DNA of 64,000 nucleotides from an uncultured Propionibacteriaceae bacterium (lineage in GTDB: Bacteria; Actinomycetota; Actinomycetes; Propionibacteriales; Propionibacteriaceae). Of this stretch, positions 43,717-52,975 are shown in pieces (position 1 is the stretch's first letter; each line of letters starts with the position of its first letter). The position numbers and the translations under genes were made by a program. The stretch is from NCBI GenBank assembly GCA_938012815.1, contig CALLVV010000031.1, positions 1 to 64,000 on the forward strand. Reading direction: 5' to 3'. The notes beneath the pieces were generated by a model, which saw only the letters and a list, made by a program, of their open reading frames with translations, was not told the DNA's origin and did no database searches.

Positions 43717-44616
43717 ATGACCATCTACACCACGAACCGGGTTCGGTTCGCCTCCAGCGGCGATGTCCTGGTGGGCGACCTACACCGCCCCGTTGAACCA
43801 GCCGAATCCTTCGACGGGGCGGTTGTCGTCGTGACCGGCTCCTGGACCACCAGCAAGGAACAGCAGGCCGACTTCTACGCGCGACGGCTCGCGGCTGCGG
43901 GGATCAGTAGTCTGACGTTCGACTTCCGGGGATTCGGGCAGAGCCGGAGCCAGCCACGCGACTGGGAGAACCCCGAACGCAAGATCGCCGACATCAATGC
44001 CGCCATCACCCATCTGACCAGTCGCGGTGATGTGGATCCGGACCGGATCGGTGCTGTCGGGGTGTGCGCATCCAGCGGCTACCAGGCGGCCAACGCCGCC
44101 GCCGACCCGCGGGTCAGGTCGCTGGTGATGATCGCCCCCTGGCTGCACAATCCTGAATTGGTGGCACCCTATTACGGCGGTCCGGAGGGAGTGGCGGAGC
44201 GGATCGCCGCCTCGCGTCGCGCCCGGGTCGCCTACGAGACCGACGGGGTGCAGGAATTCATCCCGGCGGTCTCCACCACCAACCCTGCGGCTGCCATGTT
44301 CGGCCCCTACGACTACTACCTGGATCCGGAGCGCGGCGCCATTCCCGAATGGGACGCGCAGCTGGCGGTCATGTCATGGGAACCATGGCTGACCTTCGAC
44401 GCCATCAGTTCCGCATCCCGGATCGACATCCCGGTGCAGTCGATCCACTCCCGGGACGCCGCCGTGCCTGATGGAGCGGAGCTGTTCCACGAGCAGCTGC
44501 AAGGCCCGTCGGAGCTGACCTGGATCGAAGGTGGTCAGCTGGACTTCTACGACCAACCCGCCCAGGTGGCCGTCAGCCTCGAGCGGGCCGTCTCCCACTT
44601 TCGCAACACCCTGTGA
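43717..44616 (+). CDS. Alpha/beta hydrolase
   Basis: A 299-residue hydrolase, close to the YcjY/dienelactone-hydrolase-like group. The oxyanion region is VTGSWTTSKEQQ, FDFRGFGQS follows, and the nucleophile elbow GVCASSGY has serine where GxSxG is expected in a variant form. The acid/His end is SIHSRDAAVP and GGQLDFYDQP; the usual His is not clear. CAGAAT sits 6 nt before the ATG. It is followed after 12 nt by the SnoaL-like gene. Confidence 0.82.
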   Translation: MTIYTTNRVRFASSGDVLVGDLHRPVEPAESFDGAVVVVTGSWTTSKEQQADFYARRLAAAGISSLTFDFRGFGQSRSQPRDWENPERKIADINAAITHLTSRGDVDPDRIGAVGVCASSGYQAANAAADPRVRSLVMIAPWLHNPELVAPYYGGPEGVAERIAASRRARVAYETDGVQEFIPAVSTTNPAAAMFGPYDYYLDPERGAIPEWDAQLAVMSWEPWLTFDAISSASRIDIPVQSIHSRDAAVPDGAELFHEQLQGPSELTWIEGGQLDFYDQPAQVAVSLERAVSHFRNTL

Positions 44617-44628
44617 GGAGCATGCACG

Positions 44629-45069
44629 ATGAGTGATGGAAACGAGATCATCATCACGCTGACGAAGCTGTTCTGGGCCACTGACCATCATGACTGGGAG
44701 GGTCTGCGCCGCACCTTCGCGGGTCGGGTGCTGCTGGACTATACCGCTACCCTCGGCGGGGAACCTCGGATCTGCACCCCCGGGGAAGTGGTCGACGGTT
44801 GGCGCCCCGCTTTCGAGGCCCTCGACGCCCATCAGCACCTCGTCGCCAACCACATGGTGGAGATCGCGGATGAGGAGGCGACGGCGACCGCATCCTTCAT
44901 CGCCACCCACCAGTTCCGGGGTGAGACCTGGACACTCGGAGGCGAGTACCACTTCCGGCTCCACAAGTGTGAGGGAACCTGGCGGGTGGCGGCCATGCGC
45001 ATGGTTCCCGTCTGGCAGACCGGGCCGGCGGACCTCGTCACGAAGGCGCTGGAGGCCGCAGCCTCCTGA
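44629..45069 (+). CDS. SnoaL-like protein
   Basis: A 146-residue cone-shaped alpha+beta barrel protein (NTF2-like superfamily). Typical pieces are DHHDWEGLRRTFAGRVLLDY and HFRLHKCEGTWRVAAMRMVPVW. Members serve as small isomerases, cyclases or hydrolases. It is cotranscribed with the hydrolase under a LysR regulator, so both probably act on one small-molecule substrate. Confidence 0.85.
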   Translation: MSDGNEIIITLTKLFWATDHHDWEGLRRTFAGRVLLDYTATLGGEPRICTPGEVVDGWRPAFEALDAHQHLVANHMVEIADEEATATASFIATHQFRGETWTLGGEYHFRLHKCEGTWRVAAMRMVPVWQTGPADLVTKALEAAAS

Positions 45070-45139
45070 ACCCTGGGAACCGTGAGTTTTGTTGCCCGGG
45101 CCGGCGAGTTGCCCGCCATGGAGCAGTCGGGGCCGGCTC

Positions 45140-46525
45140 TCACAGGGCGAGCCTCTCCTCGTGGCACTGCTCGGGGGCGACCCCCAGACTACGGGCCTCG
45201 GCCAGGACGGAATCGACGAACCCGTCCGGGCCACACACGAACACGTCGGAGTCCTCGAGGCCCGGTGCCAGCGTCGCGAGATCGTGGCCGGCATATCCGA
45301 GACTCACCCAGTGGTCCTCGTGGCACGGCCCGGTCATCAGGTGCAGGGCGATGCCGTGATCGTCACACAGCTCCCGGAACTCGTCGAGGAGAACCAGGTT
45401 CTCAGATCCGGAGGCGCGGAGGATCACGACGGTGTCCGCCGGGTGCGCCGTGGTGGCCTCCAGCAGCGACCGGATCGGTGCGAGATCGGCTCCGGACCCG
45501 ACCAGCACCAGGCCGTTCCGGGTCCGGGAGGCGTCGGTGAAGGCGCCGTAGGGGCCGGCGAAGATGACCTTCGTGCCGGGCTTGGCGGCCGCCAGCTCCG
45601 CCGTGTGTTCGTCGGTGACCCTGACGGTGATGCGCAACTGATCCCTCGTCGGCGCCGCGGACAGGAAGAACCGGTGGGTCCGGGTCCACAGCTGAGGGGT
45701 GAGCAGGCGCCAGGTGAAGTACTGACCGCCCCGGGTCTCCAGCGTGTCGAGGTGCCTGCCGCTGAACTCCATGTGGAGGAGGTCGGGGGCCAGGTGCACG
45801 GTGTTCACCAGCGTCAACCGATGCCGCCAGGAGCGGAGGAGCGGCCTCAGGATCCGGTACCAGAGCAGGCAGGTGCCGACGGAGACCAGCAGGACGCCCC
45901 AGTAGATGCGCTGCGCCCTGCCGGGCAGGAGAACCGGGTCGAAGCGGAGCATGTGGGGGATCGCCAGGAGCACGGCGGCGTAGGAGAGGATGTTGAGGAG
46001 GTGCCGCACCTCGCGGCGCAGCCCGCGGCACACCGCCAACACCGATGCGATCGTCGTCAACAACAGCAGGGCGGCGGAGGCGAAGGCCAGCGGTAGGTTC
46101 CCCGTCCACATCGAGCCGACGGCACCGGCGAGGTCGTCGTGATTGGTCCATCCGGTCCCGGTGAGGATCAGGGCGACGTGGGTCAGCACCCCGAGCACGG
46201 TGACCCGCCCCAGCAGCCGGTGCCACCGGATGGCCCTGACCTGCCCGAGCACCCGGTCGATCACGGGAACCCGGGCGGCCAGCAGCAGCATGAACAACAT
46301 CGAGTTCATCGCGATCAGCCCGGCCACGGTCCCGAGCACGCCCAGCAGCCCGGGGAGGCCGGTGATCTGCTGCCCGGCGCCATCGATCAGGTGGAGAACG
46401 ACCGAGAAGACCGTCCCCCCCCAGGCCGCCCCGGCCAGCAGGGCGCGCCAGAGACGCAGGCGCCGCCCGCGCGGCTGGGCGGGGGCCCGCTGCGCGGCGC
46501 GCGAGAGTGGTTGGGGTGAGGTCAT
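45140..46525 (-). CDS. Ferric-reductase-like membrane flavoprotein
   Basis: A 461-residue protein. The N-terminal 230 residues form a ferric-reductase-like membrane domain with five to six helices and histidines placed for heme (WHRLLGRVTVLGVLTHVALIL and HLLNILSYAAVLLAIPHML). The C-terminal part is a ferredoxin-NADP reductase module: FAD-binding GGQYFTWRLL and FFLSAAP, NAD-binding LVLVGSGADLAPIRSLL and VFVCGPDGFVD. It should move electrons across the membrane to ferric iron or oxygen. The start at 46525 was chosen because upstream residues are not family-like. Confidence 0.88.
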   Translation of the reverse strand: MTSPQPLSRAAQRAPAQPRGRRLRLWRALLAGAAWGGTVFSVVLHLIDGAGQQITGLPGLLGVLGTVAGLIAMNSMLFMLLLAARVPVIDRVLGQVRAIRWHRLLGRVTVLGVLTHVALILTGTGWTNHDDLAGAVGSMWTGNLPLAFASAALLLLTTIASVLAVCRGLRREVRHLLNILSYAAVLLAIPHMLRFDPVLLPGRAQRIYWGVLLVSVGTCLLWYRILRPLLRSWRHRLTLVNTVHLAPDLLHMEFSGRHLDTLETRGGQYFTWRLLTPQLWTRTHRFFLSAAPTRDQLRITVRVTDEHTAELAAAKPGTKVIFAGPYGAFTDASRTRNGLVLVGSGADLAPIRSLLEATTAHPADTVVILRASGSENLVLLDEFRELCDDHGIALHLMTGPCHEDHWVSLGYAGHDLATLAPGLEDSDVFVCGPDGFVDSVLAEARSLGVAPEQCHEERLAL

Positions 46526-47007
46526 ACCGGTACATCCTTGCGGCGAATCTGTGGAGAAGCTGTTGAAGGACCCGTGAAAAACCTGAGGGGTCGTTGAAAG
46601 TGTAACTTTTCCGCGTCGCGAACCAAACACGTGCGTCCCGCCCGGCGGACGGTTGATCTCGAAGCGCCGCATTCTCGAAGCCGGTTGAGCCGATCCTCAC
46701 GAGCGTCAGCGAGTGGGGCGTGTCGACACCATGGTGACCTTGCCCGGGGATTGGGGCCGGGTCTGCTTTTCGGCTTCCTGTGGTTCGACTCGGGCTCCTC
46801 CTTCGTCACGGTCCGGCTCAACCGGCTTCTGGGAGGTCACCGTCCGGGAATGAAGGAGCAACTGGCCGTCCGGTCCGGGGCGCGTGTTCTGGAGTGCTGC
46901 CGGGCCTGGGGTAAGCTGTGCGAGCTGCCTGGCGAGGGACCCGATGTCCGTTATCGACTAGCAACCCCTGCAGGCGTGCATCCCGACCCACACCTCAGGA
47001 GGTAGAA
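46526..47007. promoter_or_regulatory. Upstream region of reductase and rplY
   Basis: No gene is supported. TAAGCT at 46912-46917 is a plausible -10 for rplY, giving a leader of about 85 nt. On the reductase side, AAAGT-GTA-ACTTT (around 46596-46608) is a short inverted repeat that could bind a regulator. Confidence 0.35.
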
Positions 47008-47301
47008 ATGGCCACCCACAAACTGGAAGCCGCCGCCCGCACCGAGTTCGGCAAGGGCGCGGCCCGCAGGCTGCGCCGCGCCGAACGCGTACCCGCCGTC
47101 ATCTACGGGCCCGGCATCGAACCCGTCCACATCTCCCTGCCCGGCCAGGAAACCTTCCTGCTGCTCCGCGAACCCGGAGTCACCTTCGAGATCAGCATCG
47201 ACGGCGCCGATGCCGTGGTGGTTGCCCCGAAGCAGGTGCAGCGCGACCCGATCACCGGCTTCCTGAAACACGTCGACCTGATGCCGGTCAAGGGCGAGTG
47301 A
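47008..47301 (+). CDS. rplY: 50S ribosomal protein L25, short form
   Basis: A 97-residue 5S-rRNA-binding protein. The L25 core is visible (LEAAARTEFGKGAARRLRRAERVPAVIYG and FLKHVDLMPV). Most actinobacterial homologs are about 200 residues with a C-terminal CTC domain, which is missing here because the gene stops directly after the core. AGGAGG precedes the ATG. It overlaps pth as GTGA. Confidence 0.92.
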   Translation: MATHKLEAAARTEFGKGAARRLRRAERVPAVIYGPGIEPVHISLPGQETFLLLREPGVTFEISIDGADAVVVAPKQVQRDPITGFLKHVDLMPVKGE

Positions 47302-47876
47302 GTCCCTCGGTTCATCTCGTGGCCGGGCTCGGGAACCCGGGCCCGGCCTATGCCCCGACCCGCCACAACGTCGGGTTCTGGGCGGTCGACGATCTGGCCT
47401 CCCGCATCGGGGCGCGGTTCACCATCGCCCGCGGGCAACGGGCCGAGGTCGCCACGGGACGGCTCCCCGGCGAACACCGGCTGGTGCTGGTGAAACCCAC
47501 TACCTACATGAACGACTCGGGGATCGCGGTCGCCGCCGTCGCCAGGTTTCACAAGATCCCCCCGGCCGACGTGATCGTCATCCACGATGAACTCGACCTG
47601 GAGCCGACCCGTTTGCGCCTGAAACTCGGCGGTGGCGACAACGGCCACAACGGACTCAAATCCATCCGCGCCCACCTCGGCACCGGCGACTTCCACCGCG
47701 TGCGGGTGGGAATCGGACGCCCCCCGGGACGCCAACCTGCCGCCGACTACGTGCTCTCCCGGATGCGTCCCGCGGACCTGGACGCCATGCGGCTCGACGC
47801 CGCGGTCGCTGCCGACGCGGTCGAGACCCTGGTGACGGAGGGCCTCGTGGCGGCACAGAACCGCTTCAACACCTGA
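47298..47876 (+). CDS. pth: Peptidyl-tRNA hydrolase
   Basis: A 192-residue esterase that frees tRNA from stalled peptidyl-tRNA. Motifs are AGLGNPGPAYAPTRHNVGFW with the catalytic His, KPTTYMNDSG, VIHDELDL with the Asp, and GGGDNGHNGLKSI. The start is GTG 47298, overlapping rplY. Confidence 0.94.
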   Translation: MSPSVHLVAGLGNPGPAYAPTRHNVGFWAVDDLASRIGARFTIARGQRAEVATGRLPGEHRLVLVKPTTYMNDSGIAVAAVARFHKIPPADVIVIHDELDLEPTRLRLKLGGGDNGHNGLKSIRAHLGTGDFHRVRVGIGRPPGRQPAADYVLSRMRPADLDAMRLDAAVAADAVETLVTEGLVAAQNRFNT

Positions 47877-47963
47877 GAAGCAGGGACTCGAATCTCTGGG
47901 CGCCATGGTTGTGCGCAGCGACTCGGGGTATCGAAGGGGATCGGGATTCCGGGGCGTTCGTGA

Positions 47964-47969
47964 CAAGAT
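47964..47969 (+). promoter_or_regulatory. -10-like CAAGAT of leaderless mfd
   Basis: CAAGAT ends 6 nt before the GTG of mfd; no ribosome-binding site is present. Confidence 0.45.
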
Positions 47970-47975
47970 GACCCG

Positions 47976-50900
47976 GTGAGATTTCCCGGACTTCTTCCCG
48001 CTCTCGAGGCAGACCCGGCCGTCCGGGCCACCCTGCGCGACTCCCAGGTGGTGGGCGCCGAGGCGCGCGACATCACCTGCGCCACATCCTTCTTCGCCAC
48101 CGCGACGGCGATGCTCGCCTCCGAGTCCGGGCGCACGATGCTGCTGGTCACCTCCACCTTCCGGGAGGCCGAGGCCATCGCGGCCGAGGCCTCCGGGTTG
48201 TTGGGGGAGGATGCCGTCGCCTACTACCCGGCCTGGGAAACCCTGCCCCACGAACGCCTCTCGCCCCGTGCCGACACCGTCGGCAGGCGCCTGGAGGTGC
48301 TGCGGCGGCTCGTCTCCAATGCGCCACCTCGGGTGGTGGTGGCTCCCGTGCGGGCCCTGCTCCAGCCGCAGGTCAAGGACTTGGCATCGATGCGGCCCGT
48401 CACTGTCGAGGCCGGTCAGGAACGCGACCTCACCGACCTGCTGGAATCACTGGTGGACGCCGCCTACAACCGCGTCGACCTGGTGGAGCGACGCGGCGAG
48501 TTCGCGGTGCGCGGCGGCATCGTCGACGTCTTCCCCCCCACCGCCGAACAGCCCGTGCGCATCGACTTCTTCGGAGACGAGGTGACCGAGATCCGGCCCT
48601 TCTCGGTGGCCGACCAGCGCTCCACCGGCGAGCAGCTGCAGCGGGTCACGGCCGAACCCTGCCGGGAACTGCTGCTCACCGAGGCCGTCAGGAAAAGGGC
48701 CAGAACGCTCCAGCTCGAGCACCCGCAGCTGTCCGACATGCTCTCCCGCCTGGCCGAGGGGCACGCCGTCGAGGGAATGGAAGCCCTCATCCCCGTCCTG
48801 GTGGACGGCCTGGAACTGCTGACCGACGTGCTGCCGCCGCACTCCCTGGTGCTGGTGGCCGCCCCCGAACTGGTGCGCGCCCGCGCCGTCGAGCTGGTCG
48901 CCACCAGCGAGGAATTCCTGAACGCCAGCTGGGCGGCCGCAGCCAGCGGAGGCACCTCGCCCATCGACCTGGGCGCCTCCTCCTACCGGGCCCTCGGCGA
49001 GGTCCGGGAGCACACCATGGCGCTAGGACACAAGTGGTGGAGCCTCAGCCCGTTCACCGCGGAGGAGGCGCCCGACGCGAATCTCGACGCCGGCTCCGTG
49101 CACTCCCGGCGGCTCGGGATCACCCCCACCGACGACTTCCGCGGCGACGTGGATGCCGCCGTCGCCCACATCCAGGCCCGGCTCCGCGACGGCTGGCGGC
49201 TCCTGATCGGCGTCGAGGGCAAAGGCCTGGCCAACCGCATGACCGAGCTGCTGGCCGAACACGACATCACCGCGCGGGTCTCCGGACTCGACACCGAACC
49301 CGAGGCGGGGACCGTGCACGTGATCGTCGGGCCCTTCCGGCGCGGCTGGCGTGCGGGAACCGCGAAACTCGAACTGCTGACCGCCGCCGAACTGTCGGGC
49401 CAGCAGAGTGCGGAACGCGGGCAGCGGAAACTGCCGTCGCGCCGCCGCAACACCATCCAGCCCCTCGAACTCAAGGCTGGCGACCCGATCGTTCACGAGG
49501 TCCACGGGGTCGGGCGGTTCGTGGAGCTGGTGCAGCGCACCGTCCAGGGCGCGGTCCGCGACTATCTCGTCATCGAGTACGCCGCCAGCAAACGCGGCCA
49601 GCCCGGCGACCGGCTGTTCGTGCCGATGGACCAGCTCGATCAGCTGACCCGCTACGTCGGCTCGGAGGCCCCCGCCCTGGACAAGATGGGCGGCGCCGAC
49701 TGGGCGAAACGCAAATCCAGGGCGCGCAAGGCCGTCAAGGAGATCTCCTCCGAGCTCATCAAGCTCTACGCCGCCAGGCAGGCCACCACAGGCCACGCCT
49801 TCGGGCCTGACACACCTTGGCAGCGGGAACTGGAGGACGCCTTCAGCTTTGTCGAGACCCCCGACCAGCTGGCAGCGATCCAGGAGGTCAAGGCCGACAT
49901 GGAGAAGGTGGTCCCCATGGACCGCCTGATCTGTGGCGACGTCGGGTTCGGCAAGACGGAGATCGCGGTCAGGGCCGCTTTCAAGGCCATCCAGGACGGC
50001 AAACAGGTGGCGGTGCTGGTGCCCACCACCCTGCTCGTCAGCCAGCACCACCAGACCTTCGCCTCCCGGTTCGCGGGTTTCCCCGTCCACATGGCGCAGC
50101 TGAGCCGGTTCCAGGGCGAGGCCGAGTCGAGAAAGGTCCTCGAGGGTCTCGCCAGTGGCCGCGTCGACCTCGTGATCGGCACCCACCGGCTGCTGGCCAA
50201 GGAGGTCGCGTTCAAGGACCTCGGGCTGGTGATCATCGACGAGGAGCAGCGGTTCGGCGTCGAACACAAGGAACGCCTCAAGGAGCTGCGGGTCAACGTC
50301 GACGTGCTGTCGATGTCGGCCACCCCCATCCCGCGCACCCTGGAGATCGCAATCACCGGCATCCGGGAGATGAGCGTGATCGCCACCCCGCCCGAGGAAC
50401 GCCACCCCGTGCTCACCCTCGTCGGTCCCTACGACAAGGGACAGGTGCGGGCCGCCATCCGGCGCGAGCTCGCGCGGGAGGGGCAGGTGTTCTTCGTCCA
50501 CAACCGCGTCGAGAGCATCGACAAGGTGGCCGCCGAGCTGCGCGACCTGGTGCCGGAGGCCCGCGTGGTCACCGCCCACGGCCAGATGGGGGAGTCGAGA
50601 CTGGAACAGGTGATGCTCGACTTCTGGGAGCGCCGCGCCGACGTGCTGGTGTGCACCACCATCGTCGAGGCGGGCCTGAACATCCAGACCGCCAACACCC
50701 TCATCATCGACCGCGCCGACGTGCTCGGGCTCTCACAGCTGCACCAGCTCAGGGGACGGGTGGGGCGTTCCTCGGAACGCGGCTACGCCTACTTCCTGTA
50801 TCCGGCGGACAAAACCCTCACCCAGACCGCTCACGAACGCCTCACGACGATGGCTTCCCACACCGACCTGGGTGCGGGCATGTCGATCGCCATGCGCGAC

Positions 50901-51455
50901 CTGGAGCTGCGCGGCGCCGGGAACCTCCTCGGCGGGGAACAGTCCGGGCACATCGCCGACGTCGGTTTCGACATGTACCTGCGGTTGGTGGGGGAGGCCG
51001 TGGCCCAGTACCGCGGTGAGGACACCACCCCGGAACCGGCGCTGCGCATCGAACTGCCCGTCGACGCCCACCTGCCCGACGAGTACGTCCCCTCCGAGCG
51101 GCTGAGGTTGGAGATGTACAAGCAGATCGCGGAGATCCGGTCGGCCGACGATGTCGAGGCGGTGCGCTCCGAACTGGTCGATCGTTATGGTGAACCGCCG
51201 CTGCCCGTCGAACAACTCCTCGCGGTCGCGGTGCTGCGCAATCGTGCCCGGGAACTGGGTGTGGTCGACATCGTCGCGCAGGGGAAGAACATCCGGATCG
51301 AACCGGTGGACCTCCCCGAGTCGCGCAAGGTGCGGCTGCAACGCCTCTACCCGGGGGCGGTGTACAAGCAGGCGACCTCCCAGCTGCTGGTGCCCAAACC
51401 CGACGGCGATGCGGTCACCTGGGCGATGTCACTACTGGACAGGGTGATTGGCTGA
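47976..51455 (+). CDS. mfd: Transcription-repair coupling factor
   Basis: A 1159-residue DNA translocase that displaces RNA polymerase stalled at lesions and recruits UvrA. It has the UvrB-like N-terminal domains, the CarD-like RNA-polymerase-interaction domain (about 490-590, GDPIVHEVHGVGRF), and the helicase core with Walker A GDVGFGKTE, motif II DEEQ, TATPIPRTL and a C-terminal TRCF domain. The start is GTG. Full-length and apparently intact. Confidence 0.95.
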   Translation: MRFPGLLPALEADPAVRATLRDSQVVGAEARDITCATSFFATATAMLASESGRTMLLVTSTFREAEAIAAEASGLLGEDAVAYYPAWETLPHERLSPRADTVGRRLEVLRRLVSNAPPRVVVAPVRALLQPQVKDLASMRPVTVEAGQERDLTDLLESLVDAAYNRVDLVERRGEFAVRGGIVDVFPPTAEQPVRIDFFGDEVTEIRPFSVADQRSTGEQLQRVTAEPCRELLLTEAVRKRARTLQLEHPQLSDMLSRLAEGHAVEGMEALIPVLVDGLELLTDVLPPHSLVLVAAPELVRARAVELVATSEEFLNASWAAAASGGTSPIDLGASSYRALGEVREHTMALGHKWWSLSPFTAEEAPDANLDAGSVHSRRLGITPTDDFRGDVDAAVAHIQARLRDGWRLLIGVEGKGLANRMTELLAEHDITARVSGLDTEPEAGTVHVIVGPFRRGWRAGTAKLELLTAAELSGQQSAERGQRKLPSRRRNTIQPLELKAGDPIVHEVHGVGRFVELVQRTVQGAVRDYLVIEYAASKRGQPGDRLFVPMDQLDQLTRYVGSEAPALDKMGGADWAKRKSRARKAVKEISSELIKLYAARQATTGHAFGPDTPWQRELEDAFSFVETPDQLAAIQEVKADMEKVVPMDRLICGDVGFGKTEIAVRAAFKAIQDGKQVAVLVPTTLLVSQHHQTFASRFAGFPVHMAQLSRFQGEAESRKVLEGLASGRVDLVIGTHRLLAKEVAFKDLGLVIIDEEQRFGVEHKERLKELRVNVDVLSMSATPIPRTLEIAITGIREMSVIATPPEERHPVLTLVGPYDKGQVRAAIRRELAREGQVFFVHNRVESIDKVAAELRDLVPEARVVTAHGQMGESRLEQVMLDFWERRADVLVCTTIVEAGLNIQTANTLIIDRADVLGLSQLHQLRGRVGRSSERGYAYFLYPADKTLTQTAHERLTTMASHTDLGAGMSIAMRDLELRGAGNLLGGEQSGHIADVGFDMYLRLVGEAVAQYRGEDTTPEPALRIELPVDAHLPDEYVPSERLRLEMYKQIAEIRSADDVEAVRSELVDRYGEPPLPVEQLLAVAVLRNRARELGVVDIVAQGKNIRIEPVDLPESRKVRLQRLYPGAVYKQATSQLLVPKPDGDAVTWAMSLLDRVIG

Positions 51456-51542
51456 GGCCCCGACCGCCCCGGCAGCGCTCCGGGTCCGGCCCGCTGGTCG
51501 TGGGTATGCTTCGGGGCAAAGCCGTCTTCAGGAGGATCGTCC

Positions 51543-52025
51543 ATGAAACTCGCCGCCCGCATCGCCGTTCCGCTCGTTGCGGTCGCCGCCCTCACCGGCT
51601 GCGCGCCCGGCCCGTCGACCGCGGCGATCGTGGGCGACAGGACCATTTCGGAGGCTGAGCTCACCGAGACCGTGGACTCGTGCCGGAAGATCAACCCCAA
51701 GATCAAGCGGTTGGACGTGTTGTTCCCCCTGATGCTCGGAGAACTCTCGGATGAGATATCCCCGAAGCTCGGGCGGTCCACCGACGATGCGAGGCTCCGT
51801 GCCGCCATGGAGGCCGACCCGGAGGCCTCCCGGACCATCGGGACCCCCTGCCAGAAGGTCGTCGAGGGTGACCTGAAGATGAGATACCTGCAGGGCTCCG
51901 CTGGTGTGGAAGCCGTTGTGCAGGAGCTGCCGCGCGTACAGATCAATCCGCGCTACGGAACCTGGGATCCGCAGGGAAGGCTCGATCCCCGCGGCGGCTC
52001 CATCTCTGCTGAGGTGAAGAGCTGA
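51543..52025 (+). CDS. Lipoprotein with SurA N-terminal-like region
   Basis: A 160-residue lipoprotein: signal peptide with lipobox LTGC (C20). The mature part starts with AAIVGDRTISEAELTETVDSC, like the N-terminal domain of SurA/PrsA-type chaperones, but without a parvulin domain. It corresponds in position to mycobacterial lpqU-neighbourhood genes but is not obviously LpqU. AGGAGG lies upstream. It joins mazG through TGATG. Confidence 0.75.
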   Translation: MKLAARIAVPLVAVAALTGCAPGPSTAAIVGDRTISEAELTETVDSCRKINPKIKRLDVLFPLMLGELSDEISPKLGRSTDDARLRAAMEADPEASRTIGTPCQKVVEGDLKMRYLQGSAGVEAVVQELPRVQINPRYGTWDPQGRLDPRGGSISAEVKS

Positions 52026-52657
52026 TGTCGGAGGTCGGCGAGCAGCTGATCCGTCTCAACGAGGTGATGGCGCGGCTGCGCGTCGAATGCCCGTGGGACA
52101 GAGAACAGACGCACTCCTCGTTGCTGACCCACTTGGTCGAAGAGACCTGCGAGGTGGTCGATGCGGTGGAGAGCGGCACCGACGACGATCTGCGCGAGGA
52201 ACTCGGCGACCTGCTGCTCCAGGTGTACTTCCACGCCCGGATCGCGGAGGACGAGGGGCGGTTCACCATCGACGACGTCGCCCGAGGCATCGCGGACAAA
52301 CTGATCCACCGCCACCCCCACGTCTTCGGTGACGGCGAGATCCCCGAGGACCTGCGCGGGGTCTGGGAGCGCCGCAAACGTCAGGAGAAGGGACGAACCT
52401 CGTCGCTGGACGGAATCGCCCGGTCCATGAGTTCCCTGGCACGCACCCAGAAGGTGATCGCGCGTGCCCGGACGCACGAGGTGCCGGTCGAGCTCCCCGG
52501 CGAACCCGTGACCGCCGAGGACGTGGGGGAACGGATCCAGATCCTCGTCGCCCGCGCCCAGGCGAGCGGGGTCGATGCCGACGCGGCCGTCAGGGAGGCC
52601 CTACGAAGTCTGGAGGAGCGCATCCGTCAGGCCGAGGGGGTCGCAGGGACGGTGTGA
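52025..52657 (+). CDS. mazG: Nucleoside triphosphate pyrophosphohydrolase
   Basis: A 210-residue MazG protein that hydrolyses non-canonical NTPs to NMP and PPi. The all-alpha motif is CPWDREQTHSSLLTHLVEE-TCE with EExxE and EELGDLLLQV (ExxD). Sits between mfd and eno as in mycobacteria, although the Ro60 locus is inserted in between. Confidence 0.93.
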   Translation: MSEVGEQLIRLNEVMARLRVECPWDREQTHSSLLTHLVEETCEVVDAVESGTDDDLREELGDLLLQVYFHARIAEDEGRFTIDDVARGIADKLIHRHPHVFGDGEIPEDLRGVWERRKRQEKGRTSSLDGIARSMSSLARTQKVIARARTHEVPVELPGEPVTAEDVGERIQILVARAQASGVDADAAVREALRSLEERIRQAEGVAGTV

Positions 52658-52664
52658 CCCCGGG

Positions 52665-52693
52665 TTGTACTTCCGGCACAAGCTGTGTACTGT
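52665..52693 (+). promoter_or_regulatory. Probable promoter of the Y RNA / Ro60 locus
   Basis: TTGTAC (52665-52670), a 17-bp spacer, and TACTGT (52688-52693) make a good vegetative promoter with a start near 52700. The -10 is embedded in the inverted repeat CTGTGTA (52683-52689) / TACACAG (52696-52702), a possible operator. Confidence 0.55.
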
Positions 52694-52745
52694 GTTACAC
52701 AGTTGATGATCCGCGGGGTCGCGGGAACAAAACTTCACAGCGCGA

Positions 52746-52840
52746 GGACCGCCCGGGCCGAACGTGCTCGGTTATCAAATGGCAAAGCAGGTCTTTCCCC
52801 TGCTGAGGTTCAAGTCCTCACGGCCGCCGTCAGGTGGTTC
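52746..52840 (+). ncRNA. Bacterial Y RNA (YrlA-like) with tRNA-mimic domain
   Basis: The sequence folds as a closed cloverleaf on a stem. The outer helix is 52746-52753/52833-52840 (8 pairs, two G-U), and the inner acceptor-like helix is 52756-52760/52821-52825. A D-like arm is 52765-52768/52781-52784, an anticodon-like arm 52787-52791/52799-52803, and a T-arm 52804-52808/52816-52820 with loop TTCAAGT, matching the T54-T55-C56-R57-A58 consensus. It cannot be a tRNA: there is no free acceptor end, no variable loop, and position 33 is C. Bacterial Y RNAs are known to be encoded beside Ro60 genes and to mimic tRNA. The start of the Ro60 gene is 248 nt downstream. Exact ends are uncertain. Confidence 0.75.
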
Positions 52841-52860
52841 GCGTTCGGTTCCCCGAACGC
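52841..52860 (+). other. Strong hairpin after Y RNA
   Basis: GCGTTCGG (52841-52848) and CCGAACGC (52853-52860) form an 8-bp stem with loop TTCC, directly after the Y RNA outer helix. It may define its 3' end or act as a terminator, but there is no T-run. Confidence 0.5.
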
Positions 52861-52975
52861 ATGATCCGGGCATTACCCCCACGCCCGGGCGGGCCTCGCG
52901 CACCTGAATCCCGGACCGGGGGGCATCAGGTATCAGGGATCAGGAGGTTGCGGGGTCGAGTTCCGTCACCCTTGG

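Noticed and set aside
46522..46821. Minus-strand gene upstream of the reductase
   Set aside because: The frame is basic and low-complexity, overlaps the reductase start and lacks a ribosome-binding site.
52757..52825. tRNA-Lys (TTT) gene
   Set aside because: The anticodon-like loop has C at position 33 and C at 37, there is no variable loop, and the acceptor-like helix has only five pairs and continues into an outer stem. Y RNA is the better explanation.
52924..52947. CRISPR-like short repeats (ATCAGG three times)
   Set aside because: The units are only 6 bp with 1-2 bp spacing. No CRISPR array or cas gene is present in the window.
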